Source: Echiichthys vipera (taxonomy: Eukaryota > Chordata > Actinopteri > Perciformes > Trachinidae). From it: a stretch of DNA of 64,000 bases. The position numbers and the translations under genes were made by a program. The notes below the pieces were generated by a model. It was not told the origin of the DNA. It worked only from the letters and a program-made list of their open reading frames with translations, and made no database searches. Below, piece by piece: positions 11,063 to 23,600 of the stretch. The stretch spans positions 2,582,567 to 2,646,566 of the forward strand of contig OY829652.1 of the NCBI GenBank assembly GCA_963691815.1. Reading direction: 5' to 3'. The stretch's first letter is position 1. The number at the start of each line of letters is the position of its first letter.

Positions 11063-11545
11063 TGCAGAGCACGCAGAGTACGCGGAGCCTGCAGAGCACG
11101 CGGAGCACGCAGAGCACGCAGAGCACGCAGAGCCTGCAGAGCCTGCAGAGCACGCAGAGAACGCAGAGCATGCAGAGTACGCGGAGCCTGCAGAGCATGC
11201 GGAGTACGCGGAGCCTGCAGAGCATGCGGAGTACGCGGAGCACACAGAGCACGCGGAGCCTGCGGAGCACGCAGAGTACACGGAGCCTGCGGAGCCCGCA
11301 GAGCACGCAGAGCCCGCAGAGCCTGCAGAGCACGCGGAGCACGCAGAGCACGCAGAGCACACGGAGCCTGCAGAGCCCGCAGAGTACGCAGAGTACGCAG
11401 AGCCTGCAGAGTACGCAGAGCCTGCAGAGCATGCGGTACACGCGGAGCACGCAGAGCATGCGGTACACGCGGAGCACGCAGAGCATGCGGACCCCGCAGA
11501 GCCTGCGGAGCACGCAGAGCACATGGAGCCTGCAGAGCACCCGGA
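11063..11545 (+). repeat. 9-bp minisatellite, GCAGAGCAC-type, about 54 units
   Basis: Variant 9-base units (GCAGAGCAC, GCGGAGCCT, GCAGAGTAC) run without a break. Because 9 is a multiple of three, long open frames appear on both strands; they are not genes. The array lies in the inferred wasl 3' UTR. Confidence 0.97.
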
Positions 11546-11846
11546 GCTCCTGTTCTCTACGGTTGATTGTTGGGATGAAATGCAGCCGTGTGATGGCGGC
11601 GTTTAAGTGCTTTCTAACGACGGGACGCCCCGCGGAGAGAGAGTCTTTCACCACGAGGACGCGTGACGAACGTGACGGGTGTAACAGATGAGGTATTGCA
11701 CAGATTATGATGATAAAAAAAAAAAGAGGCAAAAATAAATATTCAGCTAATTCGTACAACATTTACATTACAATTTTCGTCAGATGCTGGAAGATTCTTA
11801 GAGGGTGTTTTAGTGTTATCAGGAGGAGCGGGAGGAGCTCCAGGGG

Positions 11847-11908
11847 CTAGTCGTCCCACTCGTCGTCGTCTTCAAAGTCCTCGTCTTCGTCGTCGTCCTC
11901 GTCTTCGT
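11847..11908 (-). CDS. wasl: wasl exon 11 (acidic tail, stop)
   Basis: It encodes the Asp/Glu-rich end with FEDDDEWDD and stop TAG. Trp551 is the residue that inserts into Arp2/3. Acceptor TTCCCAG. It was found by phase and motif. Confidence 0.96.
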
Positions 11909-14623
11909 CTGGGAAAAGACAAAAGACAAAAGACGTGGAAATCCAGACAATAGAAACACTTACGCCAATGAACTCAGGTCAGGATATGGAAGAATGGGTG
12001 AGTAAGATTTTCTTCTTCATGTGCGCGACGTGACGCTCGTTTGAAATACCCACCGGAGCGCTGCGGACGCTTCCTCCCGCGGGAAAGAACGGAATGACGT
12101 GACAAAACGAAAACAACCGAACGTTAAGAACAAAACTTCCATCGTTTCACAAAATGCCACAGAGTGAGTGTGTGTGTGTGTGTGTGGGAGGGCGCCCTTA
12201 ACGTAATGGATAAAGGACTTAGAATGATGAAGAAGCTAAACTTAAAGGTTAAACGGTTGAATCTGGAGAGAACGTTGTCTCGTGCAGCCGCAGTTTAAGC
12301 GTTGAAAGTAGCTGAAAGTTTGAACTCGTCTCTTCCAAACTGGGAACTTTACTCGTATAAAACCCAAACGACTGATCAAATGATCTGAGTTCAGAGTTCT
12401 GCTGGAGAGGAAAAGTCCGACATTTTGAGGATTTGCTTTCCTACAGAGCGTCAGCAGAGAAGATTCACCCACAATCACGCGCACTGATAACAGTCAGTCT
12501 CATGGCGTGGGTAAATGCGGTGACGGGGGAAGGACGGACGCGGTGGAGTACGACGGAGTAACACTGAAGTGAAAAGCGTCTTTCCTCTGCACGTCCTCAA
12601 ACGCCTCAACCACGTGCACTTGGAAGTGAATTATGAACTGAACGTGTGTTTGGACGTCACGGTCACGTGTGAGCGTCAGCGTCGTTACCTGAGGAATGGA
12701 TGGCTTTGCTCCTCTTCTGCATCACTTCCATGAGCGCGCCCACGATGCCGGCGGTCGGAGCCGACGTCGGCGGTCCGGACTCTGGATGATCCGGCACCTG
12801 GAGACACACAAACACACCCGGTCCAGGTTGTTACGGGATCAACCGGACTTTTATTTCAACATTTACGTCGCTCAAATGGGCGCCGTTGATGTGTGGACGC
12901 CGTGGTCGCCTTACAGTCTTGAGCTGGATTCCCTGTCGGATCTGGTCCAGCAGGGCGTCTCGTCCCACGCCGGAGGACGGCGCTCGGTTGTTCTGCTCCA
13001 CCTTCTTCAGCTGAGCTCCTCCTCTGATCTGCTCCAGCAGCGCCGACTTCCCGCCGGGGCTCGGCGAATGAGGAGAGTCTCCGCCTCCGCCCACACCCAC
13101 GCCGTCCAGCTCTGGAGGGGGAGGGGGGCCTGGAGGGGGAGGAGGAGGAGGAGGCGGTGGAGGTGGAGCAGGGGCGGCGCTTACCGTAGACTGCTGGGCC
13201 ACTGGGGGAGGTGGAGGGGGCGGGGCTTGAGGGGAGATAGAGGAGTGCGAGGAGGACGGAGGAGGAGGAGGAGGGGGAGGCTGGTGGTGGTGCTGGTGGT
13301 GGTGGTGGTGGGGAGGAGGAGGGGGCTGGGGACCTCCCCTGGTGGGAGGAGGCGGAGGGGGCGGGGCACCCAGAGTTCCCGGTCTTGAGGGAGGCGGAGG
13401 AGGAGGAGCTGAGGCGGGGGCTCTGGACGGAGGAGGGGGAGGCGGGGCTCCCCGACCCCCTCTGGACGGGGGAGGGGGAGGAGGGGGCGTAGCCGAGTTG
13501 TGCAGGGGTGGAGGAGGAGGAGGTGGCGGACCGCCACGAGAAGGAGGCGGAGGGGGTGCTGCAGGGGGGAGAAAAGACAGGAGCTCAGGTGACATCACAC
13601 ACATGCCGACCTCACTGAACGCCTCCTCTGAGGACGCGGATCTGCGCGGGCGCTGGCGTCCGTCACTTTCCCGTCTGAATGCAGTTGAACGGCGCCAAAG
13701 CACGGAGCACAGCTACGCTTTCAACGACTTCAACACAATAAACTACAGACGAGCGCGTTTCAGCAGGAAGGGGATCCAAAACCCCCCAGAGGACGCTGTG
13801 ATGGTGTTAGGGAACGCCACCATATGAGATTCTGATGTCACAGTTTACAATGGTTTGGTCCTCCGGGGCTTGAGGGGAGACAGAGGAGTGACACCTGCAG
13901 TAAAAACGCACTGTCACAGGTTTATTTTGATGCTGGATTTGTAGATTATATTTCTAGATACTCGTGAATATTTTAAATCCGCAGCCTGAAGATGTTACGA
14001 TGCCCTGGTCCAGCACTATGTCGAACAGAACAAGACGACGGCGGTCAAACCTGTGAACGATTACGACCGCCATGGGCCCAGGAATCGGACTTTAGACACA
14101 ACGTCACCGCCTTCATGATAGCATCATGATAGCATTTCTCCACTGAGAGAAGAGGAACGACCCTGAAGACGGTTCTCGACGGCAAAGACGTCCATCATCG
14201 GGGCGGCCGGTGGGACAGGGGTTAGAGCAGTTGCCCCATGTAAAGAGGCAGAGGCTGCGGGTTCGACTCCGACCTGCGGCCCTTTGCTGCCTGTCTCCCC
14301 CTCTCTCTCACCCTCTCACCCCATTTCCTGTCTGTCCTTTATAATAAAGGCTTGAAAAACCGCCCAAAAAAAAAATCTTCATGTTCATCAGAGTTCATCT
14401 AATCACCTTCCACCTGACGAGTCAGTCGATCAGTAACAGGACTAAACTTTACAGCTCTAAATAAAAGAAATGCACAAATCATCCGCGTGTTTAAACCTTT
14501 TAAAGACGAACAAACAGCTGGGGAGGAAAAATCCAGTCGTTTTGAAGGACGACCTTGGCGAAACTGATGAAACGCTGCAGAGCTTCATCATCATTTAAGA
14601 TCAGTTTGACACATTAAAGGAAC

Positions 14624-14677
<54 letters not shown>

Positions 14678-17600
14678 GTGTGTTCTCACCCTGCCTCCTC
14701 AGCTCGTTCTTGACGGCCTCCACGCCGCCCTTCTTCTCGATGAAGTCGTAGATGACCTTGGACGTCTCGCGGTCCTTCAGCTGGGCCTCGGAGATGCCGC
14801 ACATGTCGAACAGGTTCTTGAGCTCCGGGTCCAGGTTGTTCAGCTGCGACGTGGACGGAAAAACAAAGGTCACGCTTCAGAAGACGACATGTCAGCTTAA
14901 CGCACTGATGACTGTGTGCAGCCACACTCGTTTAAACAAGGAAGGAAGAAAGGATACCCCACAATATGAACTGTATATGTTAGGGCGCACTCACACTGTC
15001 CGTCCGTACCCTGCCCAAATAGGTTTCACGGCTAAAGTCTGGTTCCTTTGACCAGTGTGAGTGCAACCGTACCACACCTAGGAGCGGCACGCTTGCCGTC
15101 CACGGCCCGTTTGGGAGAGGTGGGCTTTTGTAAAGCACGTTTGCACGTGTACGAGCACGAGCGTGCGCACGTGTACGAGCATGAGGCCTACGGCGGTTCT
15201 GAGGTCATTTCCTGTGCGCCTGTTGGGACGTAGAAAAAAGAAGGAGGGACCATGCGCGGACATTTCAAACAATGGCGGTGAAAGGTTCACGTTGGTGTGA
15301 TGCGGAGGTGGAGTGTTTACTGCAGATTTGGTCGATGAAAAGATTCAAAAACAGTCGACAAGACGCACAAAAACTCCGAGGTCTACGGAAAGATCTGGAA
15401 ACAAAGCCACGCATCGCCATGACGTCATCAATGCGTGTGACGTGTTACGGCGTGATGACGTATAGGCAGCAAGAAGCATTCTCCGAGGCCCAGGTAGTGT
15501 GAGTACAAACGGGCCTGGAGGGGAGGACAAGGACCCTAAAGCACGGGGCACGGGACGGAGGCACAGTGGGAGTGGGAGCCCATGAATGGACCGAACTAGA
15601 CCCTTGGACGCTGCTGCTCAGGCACGTTTTACAACTCTCGTCTTTTGTTTGTTTGCTGATTCATTTTCACTTCTTTCCTTTAGTTTCCTTGCTCTTATCT
15701 AAACCATCTCTGAGTGACTTGATCATATTTTTTGGTGGCTTATGGAGACTGAGGCTGATCCAGAGTCAGAGTTCCTGAATAGTCCGACAGCTGTGGAGGA
15801 TTTTCAGACACCGAGACTCCTCAGAGAAACATGAGGTGGGTTTAAAAAGGCGTGTTACGTTTGAATTCTTCCCTTTGTTCCGTTTAACACCTTTTTCATG
15901 CTCAGGAAACACACTCACATCATTTAAGTGACTTATACTGAAATCCTACCACTGTCATTAAAAATGCACCTTTCTTCATGTTGCACCTTAAAATCCACTT
16001 AGTATATTATAATATAGTGTTTTAAATCTGTGATACTGTTCTGTTATTGTAGTTTATATTTTGTATTTCTGATTGTTTTGTACCACTGCTACGACGACCT
16101 CATTCTATTCTCTCTATTTATTCAGTTCAGCCACAGATACAAAAGCTACATCAGGTGCGTTCCCATCGGGGTAAAACGTGGCTTCGGTTCGCCGGTCGTT
16201 CCGTGTATTCGAGCGTAAGGGAACCATGAGGATGCAGAATAAGTGCATTTTCCAAAATTTCCAAATTCCAGCACTTTCCAAGGTGTTTTTCCAGCACCTG
16301 ACATGATACATGTACACAAGGTACATGCAGTTTACACAGTGCTCTGATTATTGCACTTCTTCAGCACATTAAATGATCTTTTACTGAGCTTTAAACAACC
16401 AAAAGTATGTGTTGTGATATGAAGTGCTGTTTGTAAGTGTTATCCAGCTTTTCCAGCAGCTGTGAGCTCCAGCTCCCTCTGCTCCTCTGTCACAGAGTGA
16501 CACCTGGTGGCCAACGCGTGGAACTAGAACACAAACCTGACAGCAAACAAAAACCGCTCCACTGCGTCCCATCAACGCTGACCTGCAGCCCTGCAGCTCT
16601 GCAGCTCTGCAGCTCTGCAGCCCTGCAGCTCTGCAGCCCTGAACCTCTGCAGCCCTGAACCTCTGCAGCTCTGCAGCTCTGCAGCGTGTCCTCTCAGGAG
16701 GAAACCTTCACTCCTCTTCTTCCTGTCACGCTGCAGTGCATTCTGGGACTTCTGCGGCGTGTGGGTGACATGCTCCTCGTGAACGCTCGGCACGCTCGGT
16801 AGGTCGGGTGAACGTAGACATTGAACGTTCACCTTCCGGCTCGTTAAGCCCGTCGGTCTGAGCACAACGTTCGTTAGTGGAACAAACTCGACGACGCGCA
16901 TCACCGGAGCCGGTTGCTACGGGAAACCGCTCAAGTTTCCTCAGCAGCCTCTGCGGGTTCCTTTGTGGTCGCTTAGCTCGGATGTTTGACATCATCTGTA
17001 CATCGTGACTCACGTACAGTCCGTCACTTGGTGCTGTTCTCTCCAGTTCTCTCTGGTACGTTCTGTGTCTGCGTGGAGTCGATGAGGCCGCAGCCCCGTT
17101 CTCTCTGGAACGTTCTGTGTGTGCGTGGAGTCGATGAGGCCGCAGCCCGGTTCTCTCTGGAACGTTCTGTGTGTGCGTGGAGTCGATGAGGCCGCAGCCC
17201 CGTTCTCTCTGGAACGTTCTGTGTCTGCGTGGAGTCGATGAGGCCGCAGCCCCGTTCTCTCTGGAACGTTCTGTGTCTGCGTGCGGAGCTTCTGAGACGC
17301 AGCCAGATGTTTGTGAAAATGAGCAGGAAGCAAAAAGAGCCTATTGTGTGACATCATCATGCAGCCACACACGCACACACAGGTCACTATTGTGCTCCTG
17401 TGTGTGTGTGTGTGTGTGTATGTGTGTGTGGGCGTATGTGTGGGCGTATGTGTGTGTGTGTGAGAGAAGGGGCGTACTCACATCAAAACCTGTGTTTGGA
17501 TCCCAGCCCACGTGACCGATGTGCCTGAAGAAAGACGGGACAGACATGTGGTGAGATCACACACACACACACACACACACGCACACACGCACACACGCAC

Positions 17601-20600
17601 ACACACACACACACAAGTACATAACTATTTAGCATGTGCACACGTCGGCCGCCCACGTGCACATGCTAAATAGTGAGCCCACACACACACATCAGAGAGA
17701 GTGACATCAGTCAGAGAGACAGTGCGGTCATTGAGCGCTCTCAGACCAACGTAACATGTTTACTGCTGAGTGTCACGGCTGGATCAGACCGGGACACTTT
17801 AGGCTGTTACTCGTTCGTCACTTTCAGGCTTCAGCTTCCTTTTAAAACTTATTCTTCTTCATTCTGTCTTCGAGAGTCCCAATTACAGACAAAATGAACC
17901 TTTTGAATATCTTTGGGTTTCAGACTGTTGTAATATCCAAAGGGACTCACTGGAAGTTGCTGGGCGTGCCGATGTCGGCCTTGGTCAGCTTCTTCTTCTT
18001 GCCTTTGGTCTTCTTGTCCTTCCTGTGGAGCGCGCTGTGGCTCAGCATGTTGTTGAGGTGGTAGGGCTGCTGGTGGCTGTGGGAGTTGTGGAACCGCACG
18101 TTGTTGATCTCCGGGTTCTTGATGTCCACCGTGGCCATGTGCAGAGCTGGACCTGCACACAGGGGGCGGGAGGAAGGGAGGGAGGGGAGGGAGGAGAAGT
18201 GTTCCTGAGCCGGGCTCCGTTCTGTACAGTAAAACTCTTCTACACCATAAATATTAAAAATGGAACGAGCTGGTTGTGCTCTGATCAGAGGTGGGTTCAA
18301 CAGTCATCTCCTGCTCAGTCGCTGAAGCAGCTGACTGCAATCAGCGCGGCTCCACAGCCAGAGGAGAGGAACCAATTAGCAAACGCACCTGGTTCAGTGG
18401 CTGAGCCGGAGAGGACTCGTTAAAGCCACAGTTCCCCATCTCTCTGGTCCGGATCTTATTCCCACCCCCCAGAGGATGAACCCTTCAGGTTTGAACAATC
18501 CACCTATGTTCCCTCTAGCCCCACCTAAAGGACAAGGTGAGTTACACAGAACCGAAGTCAATAAAACAGCTTTTTTCACCTAAACACAAAACAAAATAGA
18601 ATTCAAAACAGACGGGAAACAACAAACTAATTTAATTAACTAATAGAAATGTGTTCCAGTCAGTTTTTGCACTCGCTTCTTCCCTCCACAATCAAGGAAC
18701 GGCCGACAAATTCTTCTTTTAAAAGGGAAACTAAGGTCGCACTCACACTGATGCCAGAGTTAAAAGAGGAAATCAAGTTTCACTGCAGTTGTGTCTGTTG
18801 TTGTTGTTGTTTTGTAACAATAAAGAGAGAAGATGAGATTTTTTTCTAACATGGGATACTAAACTTTATCTGGAACGGCTGCACTATCATTAAAAATCAT
18901 AGATGTTAACAGAAAATATAAAGTTAATAACTGTATTTTATGTGTGTGTGTGATTGGGGGGGGGGGGGGGGGATTGTCGTCTCTAAAAATCTGAATACTT
19001 CACATCTCCTGAAAACATTTGACAGTTCAAATGATCGTCCAAGGCAAGATAACTTATTTACGGCCTTTGAAAATGCTTTTTAACACCTTCCAAGGCCGTG
19101 ATATTGCACCTGGAATTTCAGCGGAGGCCGGCAGGGTCGACTGTAGTACTGTGACCGACCCCTCCTAACCCTGCGGACGTCAGTACGTCTTCAGTGACCT
19201 GGACCCTGAGGGCTGAATAAGGCTAAAGTGCAGCTGTGAACTCATCTCTGATGTAAAACGCTGGAGCGGCTGTTGCTCCGCTCCCCCGACGCTCCGGACG
19301 GTCCAAGAATTCCTCGTAATCTCCACAAACCACCGCAGCAGCATCTGACATAAACCACTAATCCGCAGCTAATCCCAGTCCAAATCCCCGGGCTCCCCAC
19401 GAATGCTGGACGTCTCTGACCAGGACCAGCAGGCTCGCCTCAAATCTGCCGTCTCCGCGGGGACCGGGGACGGACAGGGTGGCTGTTCCTACACTTCCAA
19501 CCAGAGCTGCAGGGGGCGGTGCCGCGTCGGGCCGGGTACTGACGGAGAACACCGGTATGGTTCTGACTGAGAGTCTTCTGCACTTAAAGCACTGAAAACA
19601 CCGCCTTCTGTTTGATTTTGTATCTATTTTTACGTCATTTAACACTTGGATGTTGTCGTTTCGTTCCTCTCTGTGGTCGATTTTCATCTTTTTTCATCCT
19701 TGTGTCTCTTTGTTGTCATTTTTTGTCTCTATGTGGTCGTTTTAGGTCTCTATGTGGTCGTTTTAGGTCTCTATGTGGTCTTTTTTGTCTCTATGTGGTC
19801 GTTTTTTGTCTCTATGTGGTCTTTTTTGTCTCTACGTGGTCGTTTTTGTCTCTACGTGGTCGTTTTTTGTGTATGTGGTCGTTTTTTGTCTCTATGTGGT
19901 CGTTTTTTGTCTCTATGTGGTCGTCTTTTGTCTCTACGTGGTCGTCTTTTGTCTATGTGGTCGTTTTTTGTCTCTATGTGGTCGTCTTTTGTCTCTACGT
20001 GGTCGTCTTTTGTCTCTACGTGGTCGTCTTTTGTCTCTACGTGGTCGTCTTTTGTCTCTACGTGGTCGTTTTTTGTCTCTATGTGGTCGTTTTATGTCTC
20101 TGTGGTCGTTTTTTGTCTCTATGTGGTCGTTTTATGTCTCTGTGGTCGTCTTTTGTCTCTATGTGGTCGTCTTTTGTCTCTACGTGGTCGTTTTATGTCT
20201 CTGTGGTCGTCTTTTGTCTCTATGTGGTCGTCTTTTGTCTCTACGTGGTCGTTTTTTGTCTCCATGTGGTCGTTTTTTGTCTCTCTCAATCATCTAGCAT
20301 CCAACCCTGACAATGACAAGAACGGTTAAGTAGAAAAGCGTTACAGGTGTGAACCTCTTGGTGTCTCACTTCACTACGAGTGGAGTCCCAGTTCAAAATC
20401 AATGCTCAATTTAATACAAAGGGTGTTAATTTTAGCATCAACTCTACTCCGCAGTGCGCCAATAAAGGCCATGTGGCGAATAATGGCATAACGTAGAGTT
20501 TGTTTAAGATTATGGAGTATATCTATATATGTACAAAAACATCATGTACGTCATAACAAATAAAAGTACGCCCAGTTTATCCAAACCATACGTCAGAGAC

Positions 20601-23600
20601 TAAAAGACGTATTTAAATGCTTGGTATCAGGCAAACAAAGGAAAGACAAGGTCAGTACGTGAAAAAAACAAGATCAAATTGCGTCCAGACCACGAGGTTC
20701 TTCCTATTCATGCTGAGGTTTTAATAATAATAATAATAATAATTCATTTAATTTATATAGCGCTTTTCAAAGACCCAAAGTCGCTTACAGAGCAGGACAG
20801 GTAGTACATAGACACACATGTTTTAAATCACGAGTCTGCAGTTTCTCCCTGTGAATGTTCCTGAAACACGGTGGATTTGACGTTTTCCAGTCCTGAGAGC
20901 GTGTTTTTGAGCGTGCCCGTGGGTAAAGCTGCTCGGATGTGCGGAGGGAGGATTAAAGAGCCAAGTCTCCGTCAGGACAGAGAGCGAAACGGACAGATGA
21001 AAGGACAGCTCCAGAATATTTGCAACAAGGTGGCAACTCTGTCCGTCACGAACTGGAGAGTTTTCGATATTTAAAAGGTAACATCACCTGATTTCCCTGC
21101 CAATGGACGGCCTCTGGCGGACAAAACGTACGAACTGCGCCCACGGATCTCTACTCATAAATGGGTTACGAACTGCAACGTCGTAATTTTCATGGAAACC
21201 TGGCTACAGCAACAGCAGCAGCGGCGGCGGCGGCGTTCACAACACTGCGCTTGAGCTAAAGGGACGTCTTGTTAACGAGTTCTGTCTGATATCAGCCATC
21301 AATTGTAAACGACCTGCGTTTGTACGGCGCCTTTCTAACCTTACTGACCACTCCAAGCACTTCACGGTCCACGCCACATTCACTCATTCATACACGGATT
21401 CGGACTCGTCTTACCCGAGGACACTTCTGACATGAGGGCTGGAGGAGACGCCGCTCTTCTGGTGAGTAGATGAACCCTTCGACCTCCCGAGCTACGGCAA
21501 AGACAAAACACTTCCCCCGAGTTGTGACTTAACAGAGAAGAAGCTCGATTCTTCTGTGACTAACTAAAAGTGTGGTACGGCCGAGGTAAGCGGCGTTCTC
21601 CTGCGTTCCAGGACGCAGAACTCTCCGGACTGTGCTGACAAAAGGTCGTGAGCAGCTTTAATAAAAAAGGACTAAGACTCTGTGTTCTTTTCCAAAAAAC
21701 AAACCCGACCGGAAACATCTTATAACTCCACTTCCTATTTGGCTGCATCCATTCAAGCTCCTGCGTTCAAGCTCGTCAATGAACAACACATGTGGACACA
21801 AGGAGCTGCGGCTGAGTTCACCTCAGGTAACAGGGAGTCCCAAACAATGTGGGGTGTGAAGTGCCAACGCGAGCAGCTTCCTCATTAGACAAGTGTGTTT
21901 TTAACGTGTGAGGAGGAGGAGGAGGAGGAGTGGGGAGGCAAACAAGCGTCTTCTCCATAACAGAGCGGCAGCAACGTCCCTCTGTGGGCCTCGGGTTTCA
22001 CAGCTGAAATGTCAGAACGTAAACCGCACCTCTGGAGAGAAACTGCGATGAAAGGAACGATCGCAGGCGCAAATCCGTGGAGCCGACTGAGGAGACGACT
22101 CGTTTGCTCAGTAGATGTTAATCCCGCTCTTTGCGGCGTCAAGTGTTTGCCGACAGCCAGAGGGCTTAATGAACGTAAACGAGTCTCCCGGGACGACACG
22201 CAGAACACAGCTGCAGAGGAGAAGAAGAAGAGCTAAATTAAAGCTCTGAGAGCACCGGGACCATGACTCACAGCTTTGTTGATGCACCTAAACGCCGTCA
22301 CGGACACAGAGAGGAAAATCCACACTTTGAAAGCAGACGGATGTGTTTCCTTCTTCCTCTCAGATTGTCTCGCTTTAGGCCACGCGCTTGTTAAGTCGGC
22401 TAAAATGAAGAACATATTTTTGGTCTACGCTGTGGACTTCTGTCTACAAGTGGTGACAGATACACCCGTGAGCTGGGGAAAACGTTTCCAAGGGCGCCCT
22501 CCCACTGTGCGTCCCCCCCGTGCCCCGTGCTTTAGGGTCCTTGTCCCCCCCTCCAGGCCCGTTTGTACTCACACTACCTGGGCCTCGGAGAATGCTTCTT
22601 GCTGCCTATACGTCATCACGCCGTAACACGTCACACGCATTGATGACGTCATGGCGATGCGTGGCTTTGTTTCCAGATCTTTCCGTAGACCTCGGAGTTT
22701 TTGTGCGTCTTGTCGACTGTTTTTGAATCTTTTCATCGACCAAATCTGCAGTAAACACTCCACCTCCGCATCACACCAACGTGAACCTTTCACCGCCATT
22801 GTTTGAAATGTCCGCGCATGGTCCCTCCTTCTTTTTTCTACGTCCCAACAGGCGCACAGGAAATGACGTCAGAACCGCCGTAGGCCTCGTGCTCGTACAC
22901 GTGCGCACGCTCGTGCTCGTACATGTGCAAACGTGCTTTACAAAAGCCCACCTCTCTCAGACGGGCCGTGGACGGCCGGCTGGCCGCAGTTATGCGTGGA
23001 GCGGTTGCACTCACACTGGTCAAACGCACTAGGCTTGACCCGAAAAACCTGTTTTGGCGCGGTGAGGAAGGACAGTGTGAGTGCGCCCCAAGATGCTGAA
23101 GTACTGTGATTGACCACTGGGGTGAACCGGCTGAGTACTCCCAGCCCCACCCACACCCCCCCCCCCCTTAACCCCAGACACACACACACCCATTTCAACC
23201 TTTCTAAAACTAACATCAGTGTGACCGACGTGTCTGCACTGTGGCCCATTTACACTGATGCTGATTCATCTGATAAAAAACAACAATTGAGGAAACGATG
23301 AAATGCACCAAACTAATCTTGCGCAGCAGTAACTGTGGGGATTAGGGATTTGGCCTAATGTGCACCACAACAGGGTTTAAAGGGAACAACAACAGAGAGC
23401 ATGTGGTCTACATATGGCACAGATGGGCTTCCTGCTGACCAGATTAACAGTGTGGGAGCCGAGGCGTCTGTGAAATGATGCCGCCGGCGCGTCAGGAAAC
23501 GCCACGACTCGACCCTCCCCAATCATCCAGACACGCAAATGACTTCTACTTCTGTAGGAGAAGCTCGACGGCCACGGTCTGCTGGATTCATACGGCACCG

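Larger units (their letters stand above)
10871..11846 (-). other. wasl 3' UTR (inferred)
   Basis: Sequence after the stop codon on the - strand. The first AATAAA on that strand is at 10871-10876; others lie at 10297-10302 and 10068-10073, so the UTR may be longer. It holds the 9-bp minisatellite at 11063-11545. Confidence 0.5.

Noticed and set aside
10875..11762. Long frames with AEHAEPAEY or LCVLCRLCVL patterns
   Set aside because: Products of the 9-bp minisatellite; the period divisible by three keeps frames open.
12696..13827. + strand Gly/Arg-rich frames over wasl exons 9 and 10
   Set aside because: They mirror the proline codons (CCN read as NGG) of wasl on the other strand.
14201..14290. 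Possible tRNA gene (B-box-like GGTTCGACTCC)
   Set aside because: No cloverleaf can be completed; an A-rich tail and a second copy indicate a SINE.
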